Shown in pieces: positions 26,768-35,315 of a stretch of 64,000 bases of DNA (position 1 is its first letter; every line of letters begins with the position of its first letter). This DNA comes from an uncultured Bryobacterales bacterium (GTDB taxonomy: Bacteria; Acidobacteriota; Terriglobia; Bryobacterales; Bryobacteraceae), in assembly GCA_937959285.1 (NCBI GenBank), contig CALGAR010000089.1, positions 1 through 64,000 of the forward strand. The letters run 5' to 3'. A program made the position numbers and the translations under genes. The notes beneath the pieces were generated by a model. The model ran no database searches and was not told where the DNA came from. It saw only the letters and a list, made by a program, of their open reading frames with translations.

Positions 26768-28111
26768 GTGTTTGTCCCTGAAATCGACCTGGTCACGGCC
26801 GCTACTGCAGAGGCGGCGTGGCCGATAACAGAAACCGCGGATGCTTATGATCCGCTACTGGATCTCATCGGAGATGCCAACATCGTGCTCCTCGGCGAGG
26901 CTACTCATGGCACGCAGGAGTTCTACATCGAGCGAGCGCGGATTACGAAGCGACTGATTGAAGAACGAGGCTTCAATGCAGTTGCAGTTGAGGCTGACTG
27001 GCCGGCTGCCTATCTTGTGAACCGGTATGTCCGGGGAGAGGGAGAAGCCGGGCATGCCATCCACTCGCTTTCGGGCTTCAACCGTTTCCCACGGTGGTTG
27101 TGGCGGAACACAGTTGTCCTCGATTTCATTGCATGGCTGCGCCAGCACAACGATGCATTGCTCGAACAGGCGCCGAAGACCGGCTTCTATGGGCTGGACC
27201 TCTACAGCCTTTTCGAATCGATCGAGGCAGTGATCCGGTATCTTGACTCGGTTGATCCGGAGGCAGCGCAACGCGCCCGGTACCGTTACTCCTGCTTTGA
27301 TCATCACGGAGAGGATCCGGCGTCATATGGATATGCGGCCGGCTTCGACCTGGAAGAGAATTGCCAGCAGGCCGTCCTTGAGCAGTTGATTGAACTGCAG
27401 GAAAACGCAAGGCGGTTCCAGGAGAGCGATGGGCGGCTCGCTGCCGACGAGTATTTCTTCGCGGAGCAGAACGCATTTCTCGTGCGCAACGCCGAGGAGT
27501 ACTACAGGACGATGTTCTCGGGGCGCATCAGCTCCTGGAACTTGCGCGATCGCCATATGGTCGAGACCCTCGAACGGCTCCGCGAGCATCTCTTCCTCCA
27601 GGACGGCGTCTCGAAAGTCGTGGTGTGGGCGCATAACTCCCATATAGGAGACGCGAGGGCGACGGAGATGAACAGGCAGGGCGAGTTGAACCTCGGCCAG
27701 TTGATACGCGAGCGCCATCGTCGCGAATCACGCCTCATCGGCTTCAGCACATATACCGGCACCGTAACCGCCGCTTCGCAATGGGACGGTCCGGCGGAGA
27801 CAATGCGAGTCCGGCTGGCCCTCCCTGAAAGTTATGAAGCACTCTTCCACGAGCTGCGTATGCCCAAGTTCGGCTTGACCATGTATCCCGACGGCGAGAG
27901 CCTGCTGCATTTGGAAGAGCCGCGCCTGGAACGCGCCATCGGGGTGATCTACCGGCCTGATACCGAGCGAATCAGCCACTACTTTCAAGCAAAGCTCAGG
28001 TCGCAGTTCGACGCGATCCTGCACTTCGATGAGACAACTGCGCTTGAGCCTTTGGACCGGCCTCCGGAACCAGTCACTCCGGAGCCCGAGACCTATCCTT
28101 CGGCCTTGTAA
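26768..28111 (+). CDS. Erythromycin esterase family protein
   Basis: The 447 residues belong to the erythromycin esterase/succinoglycan-biosynthesis-related superfamily: IVLLGEATHGTQEFYIERARITKRLIEE with the catalytic-type His and Glu, AVEADWPAAYLVNRYVRG, the WAHNSHIGDARATEM segment and LIGFSTYTGTVTA. Ere enzymes hydrolyse macrolide lactones, but most chromosomal homologues have no proven substrate, so resistance should not be assumed. The start is GTG, with AAGGAAA about 7 nt upstream. It probably heads a short operon with the two small genes downstream (24 bp gap). Confidence 0.88.
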   Translation: MFVPEIDLVTAATAEAAWPITETADAYDPLLDLIGDANIVLLGEATHGTQEFYIERARITKRLIEERGFNAVAVEADWPAAYLVNRYVRGEGEAGHAIHSLSGFNRFPRWLWRNTVVLDFIAWLRQHNDALLEQAPKTGFYGLDLYSLFESIEAVIRYLDSVDPEAAQRARYRYSCFDHHGEDPASYGYAAGFDLEENCQQAVLEQLIELQENARRFQESDGRLAADEYFFAEQNAFLVRNAEEYYRTMFSGRISSWNLRDRHMVETLERLREHLFLQDGVSKVVVWAHNSHIGDARATEMNRQGELNLGQLIRERHRRESRLIGFSTYTGTVTAASQWDGPAETMRVRLALPESYEALFHELRMPKFGLTMYPDGESLLHLEEPRLERAIGVIYRPDTERISHYFQAKLRSQFDAILHFDETTALEPLDRPPEPVTPEPETYPSAL

Positions 28112-28135
28112 AGATCAAGCAGCGTAGGAGATGAC

Positions 28136-28555
28136 ATGAACCCGAACCTCAAGAATGCAGCAATCGCAGTCCTCGCCGGTTTCGGTGTAGGAGCCACGCT
28201 CGTCTACCTTCTCGAGCCGGAGCGGGGTAAGAGGAGACTTCGAACCATTGGCCGTGCTGTAACGAAGGTGTATCGCGGCACTTCCAAGTTCACCGGGAAA
28301 GTATCGGGCATTTTGAAAGAGGACGAGGAGGCGGTCTACGGAAAGGCGACCGCAGCTCTGATGGTTGGACTTGGCGGCGGCCTGGCCGTTTACGGGTTGC
28401 AGAAGCCCGATACGACCGGGAAGGCGGCGACATCGGTCGGATTGTCACTGCTTTCAAGATCGAACCCGCGAATCCGGGGCGTAGTGAACAATCCGATCAT
28501 CCGGCAGATTATTCCAAGGATTCGCGGCATGGTGGCAGGAAGGAGTGAATCGTGA
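28136..28555 (+). CDS. Small YtxH-like membrane-associated protein
   Basis: This 139-residue protein has a hydrophobic N-terminal helix (AAIAVLAGFGVGATLVYLL) ending in EPERGKRRLR, then a basic linker and a second Gly-rich hydrophobic stretch (ALMVGLGGGLAVYGL). Both modules have close counterparts in the BON/SRPBCC protein at 4427-5644. The architecture suggests an envelope stress protein; no function is proven. Its stop overlaps the next start by GTGA. Confidence 0.75.
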   Translation: MNPNLKNAAIAVLAGFGVGATLVYLLEPERGKRRLRTIGRAVTKVYRGTSKFTGKVSGILKEDEEAVYGKATAALMVGLGGGLAVYGLQKPDTTGKAATSVGLSLLSRSNPRIRGVVNNPIIRQIIPRIRGMVAGRSES

Positions 28556-28863
28556 AGAACTTGAATCGAACGCCCGCCCCCTCTCCGGATTTAACCGACG
28601 AAGACGTCCACCATCCGGAGGCGCCTCCGGCTCAGACCTCCCTGAAGCGAGGGCTGAAATCCGATGCGCAGAAGAAAGCTGCCTCGCGTCCGGAGTACGG
28701 CAGCAGTCCCGGAGCAAAGCCGAAGCCCGGCGCTCACGGAGATGCTACGCATTATCCTGCGAGGAGCTCGGCAAACCGTCTCGACGACGATCCCCCTCCA
28801 CCCGAGGATCCGATGGATCCTGACCCCATTCTTCAAGAGGAGGCAGATCGCCAGGAGGAGTAG
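28552..28863 (+). CDS. Small hydrophilic proline-rich protein, unknown
   Basis: I favour this frame (103 residues) over an overlapping one at 28545. Its GTG start overlaps the upstream stop (GTGA), and AGGAAGGAG lies about 6 nt before it. The composition is disordered: many Pro, Asp, Glu, Ser and Lys, with an acidic tail (DPMDPDPILQEEADRQEE). No domain is recognisable. The last 119 bp overlap the convergent CPBP gene. Confidence 0.5.
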   Translation: MKNLNRTPAPSPDLTDEDVHHPEAPPAQTSLKRGLKSDAQKKAASRPEYGSSPGAKPKPGAHGDATHYPARSSANRLDDDPPPPEDPMDPDPILQEEADRQEE

Positions 28864-29734
28864 CGTTTGAGAGGCTCCGCAGAAAATAGGGAGTAAATCT
28901 GTGGAGAGGGGCCTTGAAGATCCATAAGAACCAAAGGGCAAAGGCAACCGTCGTCAGGACGCCGCCTTCCGGGCCATAAGCGCCTCCGCTCCACACGGGT
29001 CCAACGCGCCAGATAAGCTCATACCCCGTAAGGGGAATAATAAGACCGCTCAGCGGGGCGCCGGCGAGCGGGAGAACAAGATTCCATCCGAAGTGGATTC
29101 CGATCGGAAACCAGAGGCTGCCGGATCGCCAAAAGGCAACCGCGAGAGCGGCGCCTGCCAGGATCGTATTGAACGTGGACGCCCACGAGGCGGCTGGATT
29201 GCCAAGATGCAGGACGCCGAATAATCCGGACGTCAGGATAATGGCGGGCGCCACTCCAACGGCCCGCATCAGTGCCTGAAGGAGGTAGCCGCGAAGCTGC
29301 AGCTCCTCGCCGGCAGCAGCAGCGGCAAGGAAGGCGATCATTCCTGCTGCGGAGCCAGTGCTGAGGGACGGCTCGTCTCGTTGCTGGAACTCTGCGACGC
29401 CTCCAAGTACCGGCCCCACCACCACAAAGGCAGCGAAGAGGGCGCCGCCGGCGATCCCGAGCAGCAAATTTCGGTCGCTCCAATTCAGGCCGATTTCGCG
29501 AAGCGGCTGATGCTCGAAAAGCCTCATGCACAACCAGTTCGAGAAGATGGCAGCCACGGCCGGGGCGAGGTTTGCTGCGAACCGGAATGGCAGATTTCCT
29601 GGTGGAACAATTTCGAGGATAGAGACAAGCACGGCTGACGCGGCCAGAAAGACAATGACAAAGGTCGCGAGCTTGCCGATCGCTAGAAGAATTGGAAAGA
29701 GCCGGCTTTGAAGGCTGGACAAGAAACCTCCCAC
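28745..29734 (-). CDS. CPBP family intramembrane glutamic endopeptidase
   Basis: A 329-residue polytopic membrane protein with the CPBP (Abi/CaaX-like) motifs EELQLRGYLLQAL and a downstream FGVLHLGNP with the conserved histidine, plus a third segment FGWNLVLPLAG. Family members include prenyl-protein proteases and bacteriocin self-immunity proteins; the substrate here is unknown. The start is a GTG. The hydrophilic C-terminus (~45 residues) is encoded opposite the small protein at 28552-28863. Confidence 0.87.
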   Translation of the reverse strand: MGGFLSSLQSRLFPILLAIGKLATFVIVFLAASAVLVSILEIVPPGNLPFRFAANLAPAVAAIFSNWLCMRLFEHQPLREIGLNWSDRNLLLGIAGGALFAAFVVVGPVLGGVAEFQQRDEPSLSTGSAAGMIAFLAAAAAGEELQLRGYLLQALMRAVGVAPAIILTSGLFGVLHLGNPAASWASTFNTILAGAALAVAFWRSGSLWFPIGIHFGWNLVLPLAGAPLSGLIIPLTGYELIWRVGPVWSGGAYGPEGGVLTTVAFALWFLWIFKAPLHRFTPYFLRSLSNATPPGDLPPLEEWGQDPSDPRVEGDRRRDGLPSSSQDNA

Positions 29735-29806
29735 TTCATCCTACACTGAACGGCATGAATTCGGCCGTAGTCAGCGGGCCGATTCCGGCTTACATTAGGA
29801 AATGAA

Positions 29807-31171
29807 ATGTGGATCGCTCTGCTTCTTCTTACTTCGATGGCGGACTGGGTACCGGCTCGCTGGAACACAGCTGAGCCGAAGTCACTCGAGATCGTTTCCG
29901 AAACTCCAGTGAACTGTCTTTTGCTGGAGGAGAAGAACTGGCAGCCGGTGTTTGTAAAAGCTGCCGCGGAGAAAAACATAGTCACGCTCGGGATTGTCCA
30001 TCCTTCTTCTGAGGCCCTTGAGACTGCGAGGCGGGCGATCAGTGCCGGCTTGAAGGGCGTTGTGCTGGAGGGCGACTTTGAGCCGGATCTGGCGGCCCGG
30101 ATTCGCTCATTCGCACAGGATATGAAGGCGGCCGTCATCGAAATGGGCCTGCGGTACCGTATGCCGCTCGATTCCAGTATCCCGGTCGTCGGCACAGTGC
30201 AGGGCGTTTGGCCGGGCATCCAACTGGAGACCGAAGGGTCCACGAAGGCTGCGCCGAGCGGCGCGCCGTGGATCAACACAAATACGGGATTCCTTCGCTT
30301 CGCACGGGCTGCTACCAGTTCGACAATCTGGGTGGGCGTCACACCGCCTTCCGGTTCGAACTGGCGGGTGGAACGTTACCTTCAGGCCATTGGGGATGCA
30401 GCCATGTCCGGCGCCCGCTGGGTCGTCGCGCTTGACTCCGACTTCGAATCGCGGTTGCTGGCCCGCGAAGCCCGCGCTCTGAAGGACTGGCAGCGGATCG
30501 GGACGCACCTCAAGTTCTTCGAAGACCATAAGGAGTGGCGATCCCTGCAGCCACATGGACTTCTGGCGATCGTTCAGGATACTTCAAGCGGCGCGCTGCT
30601 CTCCGGCGGAATTCTCGACATGATCGCCGTTAAGCACACTCCTGTCCGTCCGATTCCTACCAGAATTCTTAAGGCGGATTTGATGCAAGGCGCTCAAATG
30701 GCGGTCAACGTCGATCCCGAATCGCTGACACAGCAGCAGCGGGATGCTTTGCGCGCCTTCACGCGGAGCGGGGGCACTCTCCTGAGCGGCCCTCCGGGGT
30801 GGAAGTTTCCATCACTGAAGGAGGGCCAAATTACGCTGCCCGACGAGGAGGTGAAGACGCTCGACAACATCTGGAAGGATTTGAACTCAATGACCGGGCG
30901 GCGGAACCTTGGCGCTCGATTATTCAATGTGTCGAGCATGCTTTCCAACTTGTTGAGCACTCCGGATGGGAAACAGCTGATCCTGCACTTGGTGAATTAC
31001 TCGGACTATCCCGTCGAATCAATTACTGTGCACGTCCTTGGGAACTACAAGCGGGCCCGCCTTCTGACGCCCGAGGGAGTCCAAAAGGACCTTGAAGTTT
31101 ACCCGGTGGAAGAAGGGACGGGAATTGACATTGATCAGCTTTCCGTTATTGGAACATTGCAGATAGACTAG
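29807..31171 (+). CDS. Secreted protein of unknown function, upstream of DUF362
   Basis: The 454 residues begin with a short hydrophobic segment (MWIALLLLTSMADWVPA), probably a signal. The middle (SAGLKGVVLEGDF, SGARWVVALDSDF) looks like a TIM-barrel. The C-terminal third (DALRAFTRSGGTLLSGPPGW; LILHLVNYSDYPVESITVHV) resembles the glutamine-amidotransferase-like and beta-sandwich parts of GH42-like glycoside hydrolases. I see no catalytic pair, so activity is open. AGGAA precedes the ATG by 5 nt. The DUF362 gene follows after 5 bp, implying an operon. Confidence 0.7.
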   Translation: MWIALLLLTSMADWVPARWNTAEPKSLEIVSETPVNCLLLEEKNWQPVFVKAAAEKNIVTLGIVHPSSEALETARRAISAGLKGVVLEGDFEPDLAARIRSFAQDMKAAVIEMGLRYRMPLDSSIPVVGTVQGVWPGIQLETEGSTKAAPSGAPWINTNTGFLRFARAATSSTIWVGVTPPSGSNWRVERYLQAIGDAAMSGARWVVALDSDFESRLLAREARALKDWQRIGTHLKFFEDHKEWRSLQPHGLLAIVQDTSSGALLSGGILDMIAVKHTPVRPIPTRILKADLMQGAQMAVNVDPESLTQQQRDALRAFTRSGGTLLSGPPGWKFPSLKEGQITLPDEEVKTLDNIWKDLNSMTGRRNLGARLFNVSSMLSNLLSTPDGKQLILHLVNYSDYPVESITVHVLGNYKRARLLTPEGVQKDLEVYPVEEGTGIDIDQLSVIGTLQID

Positions 31172-31176
31172 GGAGT

Positions 31177-32316
31177 ATGACTCGACGCGAGCTGCTTGCC
31201 CTGGGAGCGGGTGCAGGCGCGTTCTGCGCGACGCACTCGCCGCTTCTCTCTGCTCCTTCCGCTCCAACGGCTCCGGTTGCGATTGCCCGCTGCCGCACCT
31301 ACAACAACGACGAACTGGTGACCGCGATGACCACTATGTTCGACCAGCTCGGCGGCTTGGGCCGGATCGTCAAGAACAAGACAGTTACGGTTAAGTTGAA
31401 CCTTACGGGCAGCCCTGCCTTAAAGTTCCAGGGGAAGCCCCTCGGTGTAACCCATTATTCCCATCCCAATATGGTGGCGGCGTTCGCCTACCTCCTCGAC
31501 CGGGCTGGGGCGAAACGGATTCGTTTTGTCGAAAGCTGCTGGGCGACGGCAGGTCCGCTCGAGGAGTACATGCTGGATTCGGGCTGGAACGTTCGGAAGC
31601 TGATGGCGGCTGCTTCCAACGTCGAGTTCGAAAACACGAACGCACTGGGTAAGGGGAAGAAGTATTCCCGGCTAAAGACAGCCGGCGGAGGATATATCTA
31701 TCCTTCCATCCACGTCAATCACGCCTATGAGGATACGGACGTGTTTGTCTCCATGGCGAAGCTGAAGAACCACGCGACTTGCGGGGTCACGCTGGCCATG
31801 AAGAACTGCTTCGGCAACACGCCCGCGTCGATTTACGGAGACGACGCCGGTGAAGACGAGCCGAATGAAAATCCCACCTCCGGGCGTGGCAGCACGTGTC
31901 ACGCGGGTAAGCGTCAGCCCGCGAAGATCGCGGCTCCGGAACTCGACCCGACGAGCCCGCGGGAGCCCGGCTACCGCATGCCTCGCATTACCGTCGATGT
32001 TTTCTCGGCCCGTCCGGTTGATATTGCTTTGATCGATGGAGTTGAAACAATTGCGGGCGGGGAAGGCCCTTGGGTCAAGAACATCAGGCACGTCACTCCC
32101 CACGTGCTCATTGCCGGGACAAACGCAGTCACGACGGATACGGTGGCAACAGCGGTGATGGGTTACGATCCCAGAGCGACTCGGGGAACGCCTCCCTTTG
32201 TCAATTGCGACAACACGCTGACTCTGGCTGAGGCCCGGGGACTGGGCACCACCGATCTAAACCGGATCGAGGTGGTGGGACTGAAAATCTCGGAAGCAAC
32301 CTATCGCTTCGGATAA
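31177..32316 (+). CDS. Tat-exported DUF362 domain protein
   Basis: The 379 residues start with a twin-arginine type signal (MTRRELLALGAGAGAFCA). The body matches DUF362: VKLNLTGSPALKFQGKP, VFVSMAKLKNHATCGVTLAMKNCFGNTP, and IDGVETIAGGEGPWVKN. DUF362 proteins are sometimes fused to ferredoxin domains; none is present here. A redox or cofactor-bound role outside the cytoplasm is only an inference from the Tat signal. It pairs with the preceding secreted protein. Confidence 0.85.
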   Translation: MTRRELLALGAGAGAFCATHSPLLSAPSAPTAPVAIARCRTYNNDELVTAMTTMFDQLGGLGRIVKNKTVTVKLNLTGSPALKFQGKPLGVTHYSHPNMVAAFAYLLDRAGAKRIRFVESCWATAGPLEEYMLDSGWNVRKLMAAASNVEFENTNALGKGKKYSRLKTAGGGYIYPSIHVNHAYEDTDVFVSMAKLKNHATCGVTLAMKNCFGNTPASIYGDDAGEDEPNENPTSGRGSTCHAGKRQPAKIAAPELDPTSPREPGYRMPRITVDVFSARPVDIALIDGVETIAGGEGPWVKNIRHVTPHVLIAGTNAVTTDTVATAVMGYDPRATRGTPPFVNCDNTLTLAEARGLGTTDLNRIEVVGLKISEATYRFG

Positions 32317-32433
32317 TTTCCGTTCTGTCATCTCGTTGAATTTTCATAATTTATGACCGTCGGCGAGACGCTGCGCTTCCTATATAAGTTAAACTGGAGA
32401 TAAACCCGGCCGGGAGGCGCGGCGTTTCTATCG
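32317..32433 (+). promoter_or_regulatory. AT-rich intergenic region with possible cdaA promoter
   Basis: This 117 bp gap is the most AT-rich stretch nearby and includes TATATAA at 32381-32387, about 47 nt before the cdaA start, and TTGAAT at 32336-32341. Their spacing is not canonical, so only the -10-like element is suggestive. Confidence 0.3.
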
Positions 32434-33288
32434 ATGGTCAGTCTGCCCACATCACTTCGAGACCAGCTCAGCAAGCTCGGGCTTACTGAGATCATCGATG
32501 TCCTTGTCGTTGCTTTCCTGATCTATCAGTTCATCATGATCGTTCGGGGGAGGCGCGCTGCGCACATCCTGAACGGCATCGCCGTCGTCCTGCTGGTCTA
32601 CGTCATTTCCGTATGGTTACGATTGGAGCTTCTGCGGTCGATTCTGGCCGCCCTGGCGCCATACACGGCCTTTGCTCTGATTGTCCTCTTCCAAGGTGAG
32701 ATACGCCGGATGCTGGCCCGGCTCGGACGGCGCAACTGGATGGGGTTGGGCGGGCGTCTCCAGAGCCGGGAAACCGCCGAGGAGATTCTGCTGGCCGTCA
32801 CCCAGCTGGCTCAAGAGAAGACTGGTGCCCTGATTGTTCTGGAGCGCGATATTGGGTTGCGGACGTTCATCGAAAGCGGAGTCCTGATGGACTCGCTGCT
32901 TTCCCGCGATCTTCTGCTATCCATCTTCATGCCGAATGGCGCCCTGCACGATGGCGCTGTGATCGTGCAGGGAGATCGCATTGCGGCTGCTGCCTGCTTC
33001 CTGCCGCTCAGCATCAACCCGAACGTCATCCGGAAGCTCGGTACCCGGCACCGCGCTGCAATCGGAGTGACGGAAGAAACGGACTGCCTGGCGATCATTG
33101 TGAGTGAAGAGACCGGACGTATTTCGATTGCCGCCTTCGGGGAAATTGAGATTGATGTGTCCGAGCAACGGTTAGAGGAACGCCTTGCACGCCACTTTGG
33201 CCGCCGCGCCCGGATCCGTCCACGCCGCGATCTTGCTCCTGTGCTTCCGGCTCCAGAGGGGGCAGACTGGCCGCCGGCTCAACGATGA
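32434..33288 (+). CDS. cdaA: Diadenylate cyclase CdaA
   Basis: CdaA makes cyclic di-AMP from two ATP at the membrane. Three hydrophobic segments (residues ~20-95) are followed by the DisA_N cyclase domain with both signature motifs: DGA at 173-175 (GALHDGAVIV) and RHR at 205-207 (LGTRHRAAIG). At 284 residues it is full length. The next two genes, cdaR and glmM, form the order known from Firmicutes, where CdaR and GlmM regulate CdaA. The stop overlaps cdaR by ATGA. Confidence 0.96.
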   Translation: MVSLPTSLRDQLSKLGLTEIIDVLVVAFLIYQFIMIVRGRRAAHILNGIAVVLLVYVISVWLRLELLRSILAALAPYTAFALIVLFQGEIRRMLARLGRRNWMGLGGRLQSRETAEEILLAVTQLAQEKTGALIVLERDIGLRTFIESGVLMDSLLSRDLLLSIFMPNGALHDGAVIVQGDRIAAAACFLPLSINPNVIRKLGTRHRAAIGVTEETDCLAIIVSEETGRISIAAFGEIEIDVSEQRLEERLARHFGRRARIRPRRDLAPVLPAPEGADWPPAQR

Positions 33289-33941
33289 TTCGATACGTCA
33301 CCGCCAATCTCGGATGGAAGATCCTTTCCCTCCTCATCGCGATCGTTCTTTGGTATGCCATCGTCGACGATCCGCAGCACACAATGATTATCTCCGAGCC
33401 CGTGCAGTTTCGCGGGCTATCTCCTGAGCTGGACATCGGCTCCGATGTTCCGAGCACGATCGAGCTGGAAGTTCGAGGTCCGTCGAGCAGGCTCACGGAT
33501 CTCTCCGGGACGCGAATTCCGGTCGTGATCGATCTGTCAAAAGAGGACGTACCTGGGGAGCGGACGTTTTCCATCAGCGAACGGAACATCGACCTCCCGA
33601 GTGGCGTGACCTTTTCGCGTTCGATTCCCTCCCAACTGCGTCTGCGGCTGGAGCGGAAAGTGACGAAGTTCGTCCCGGTCCAGGTACGCTTTGCCGGGCC
33701 GCCGCCAGCCGGTTACCGGGTCGCTGCAGTTAAGACCTTTCCTGACAAGGTGGAGATCCGCGGACCTGAGAGCCACGTCGAACGGGTGGAGGCAGTTGAG
33801 ACCGACCCTGTGTCTTTGGCGACGGTGGTGAGTGAGGTTGAGTTCAGAGCCCAGCTCTACGTCGCCGATCCATTCGTCAGTTTTGCCAAAAACGAGCCGA
33901 TTACAGTGCGAGTACGCACGGAGCGAATTCCTGGTAGCTAA
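33285..33941 (+). CDS. cdaR: YbbR-domain protein CdaR
   Basis: The 218-residue protein has one N-terminal transmembrane helix (ILSLLIAIVLWYAIV) and two YbbR-type repeats of extracytoplasmic beta structure (LEVRGPSSRLTDLSG; VEIRGPESHVERV). In Firmicutes CdaR binds CdaA and modulates its activity. Overlap with cdaA by 4 bp and the 15 bp gap to glmM support one operon. Confidence 0.93.
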   Translation: MIRYVTANLGWKILSLLIAIVLWYAIVDDPQHTMIISEPVQFRGLSPELDIGSDVPSTIELEVRGPSSRLTDLSGTRIPVVIDLSKEDVPGERTFSISERNIDLPSGVTFSRSIPSQLRLRLERKVTKFVPVQVRFAGPPPAGYRVAAVKTFPDKVEIRGPESHVERVEAVETDPVSLATVVSEVEFRAQLYVADPFVSFAKNEPITVRVRTERIPGS

Positions 33942-33956
33942 GCCCCAAGGAGAACA

Positions 33957-35315
33957 ATGGCCAAGCGCCTTTTCGGAACAGATGGCATCCGGGGAATCGC
34001 AGGAGAATTTCCGTTGGATGCCCGCACGGCTTATGCTTTCGGCTGCGCTCTTGGTTCCTGGGCGGCCGATAGGGCGCCCTCAGGCGCTCCCGCGGAAGTT
34101 CTGATCGGTATGGATACGCGGGAGTCGGGTCCCGCACTTGCCCGGCTGGTCGCCGGCGGTCTCGTGAATCGGGGAGTTCGGGTTCGCTTTGCCGGGCTGA
34201 TCACTACGCCGGGAATCGCCTATCTGGCACGGACCGACTCCTTCACCGCCGGCGTCATGATCTCCGCCTCGCATAATCCTTACCGCGATAACGGCCTCAA
34301 GGCCTTTGACCACTCCGGATTCAAGCTTCCGGACGACCAGGAGTCGCTAATCGAGGAGGAAATCTTTCGCCTGCTCGATACGAAGATCGAGCCTCGTGAG
34401 GCGCCGCTGGAAGCGGACGAAGGACTGGGTCGCGCCTATGCCGAATACCTCCGCTCGACGTTCCAAGCGTCGCTTGTGGGAGTATCCCTCGTTGTCGATT
34501 GCGCCAACGGCGCTGCCTCGTATCTGGGACCGGATCTGTTCCGGCGCCTTGGCGCAGAAGTCCGTGCGTTAGGCTGCGACCCGGATGGCCGCAACATCAA
34601 TCTCAATTGCGGGTCGCTCCATTTGGATGGCCTGCGGGAATCGGTTCTTCAAAACAAGGCTCACGCTGGGGTTGCGTTTGACGGTGATGCTGACCGGGCA
34701 ATATTTGTTTCTGCGTCCGGAAAAGTGGTCAATGGCGATGCAGTTCTTTTCCTGGCCGCGCAAGCGTTGAAGGGCCGGAATGCATTGAAGGGCGATCTGG
34801 TGGTCGCCACGGTGATGTCCAACATCGGACTGGAGCGAGGGCTGGCGCGTCGCGGCGTCCGCCTGCTGAGAACTCCGGTCGGAGACAAATATGTGCTGGA
34901 AGAGATGGTCCGTTCCGGCGCTTCGCTTGGCGGTGAGCAGTCCGGGCACGTCATCTTCCGCGATTTTGCCACCACCGGGGACGGACTCCTGACCGCGCTG
35001 CGAGTCTTCGAAATCATGACCAGCTCGGGTCTCGGGCTCGACGAACTAACCCAGGACCTCGAGATTTACCCGCAGATTCTGGTCAATGTCCGGGTCCAGA
35101 CAAAGCGCCCTCTCTCGGAGCTCGAGACCGTCGGGCAGGAGATCCGCGACGCGGAAGGGGCTTTCGGAGAAGCCGGACGAGTACTAGTCCGCTTCTCCGG
35201 TACTGAGCCGCTTGCGAGGGTGATGGTGGAAGGCCCCGACGAGGCGCTGGTACGCCACTACGCCTACCGCATCGCGAGCGCGATTGAGACGGAGCTCGGA
35301 TCGGCCAATCGTTAA
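33957..35315 (+). CDS. glmM: Phosphoglucosamine mutase GlmM
   Basis: GlmM interconverts glucosamine-6-phosphate and glucosamine-1-phosphate for peptidoglycan precursors. The 452 residues include FGTDGIRG, the phosphoserine loop ISASHNP (Ser105), the metal loop FDGDADRAIF, the sugar-binding GGEQSGHVIF and the phosphate loop RFSGTEPLARVM. An AAGGAG sequence precedes the ATG. Its stop overlaps the stop of the convergent nucleoside hydrolase in a TTAA. Confidence 0.96.
   Translation: MAKRLFGTDGIRGIAGEFPLDARTAYAFGCALGSWAADRAPSGAPAEVLIGMDTRESGPALARLVAGGLVNRGVRVRFAGLITTPGIAYLARTDSFTAGVMISASHNPYRDNGLKAFDHSGFKLPDDQESLIEEEIFRLLDTKIEPREAPLEADEGLGRAYAEYLRSTFQASLVGVSLVVDCANGAASYLGPDLFRRLGAEVRALGCDPDGRNINLNCGSLHLDGLRESVLQNKAHAGVAFDGDADRAIFVSASGKVVNGDAVLFLAAQALKGRNALKGDLVVATVMSNIGLERGLARRGVRLLRTPVGDKYVLEEMVRSGASLGGEQSGHVIFRDFATTGDGLLTALRVFEIMTSSGLGLDELTQDLEIYPQILVNVRVQTKRPLSELETVGQEIRDAEGAFGEAGRVLVRFSGTEPLARVMVEGPDEALVRHYAYRIASAIETELGSANR

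Noticed and set aside
26768..28111. Macrolide resistance by the erythromycin esterase homologue
   Set aside because: Only superfamily motifs are visible; most chromosomal members have no shown macrolide activity and there is no mobile context.
28545..28823. Alternative 92-codon frame overlapping the small hydrophilic gene
   Set aside because: Arginine/serine-rich shadow; the 28552 frame has the GTGA coupling and a ribosome site.
32317..32433. c-di-AMP riboswitch before cdaA
   Set aside because: The gap is short and AT-rich, and I could not find the conserved core of that riboswitch.
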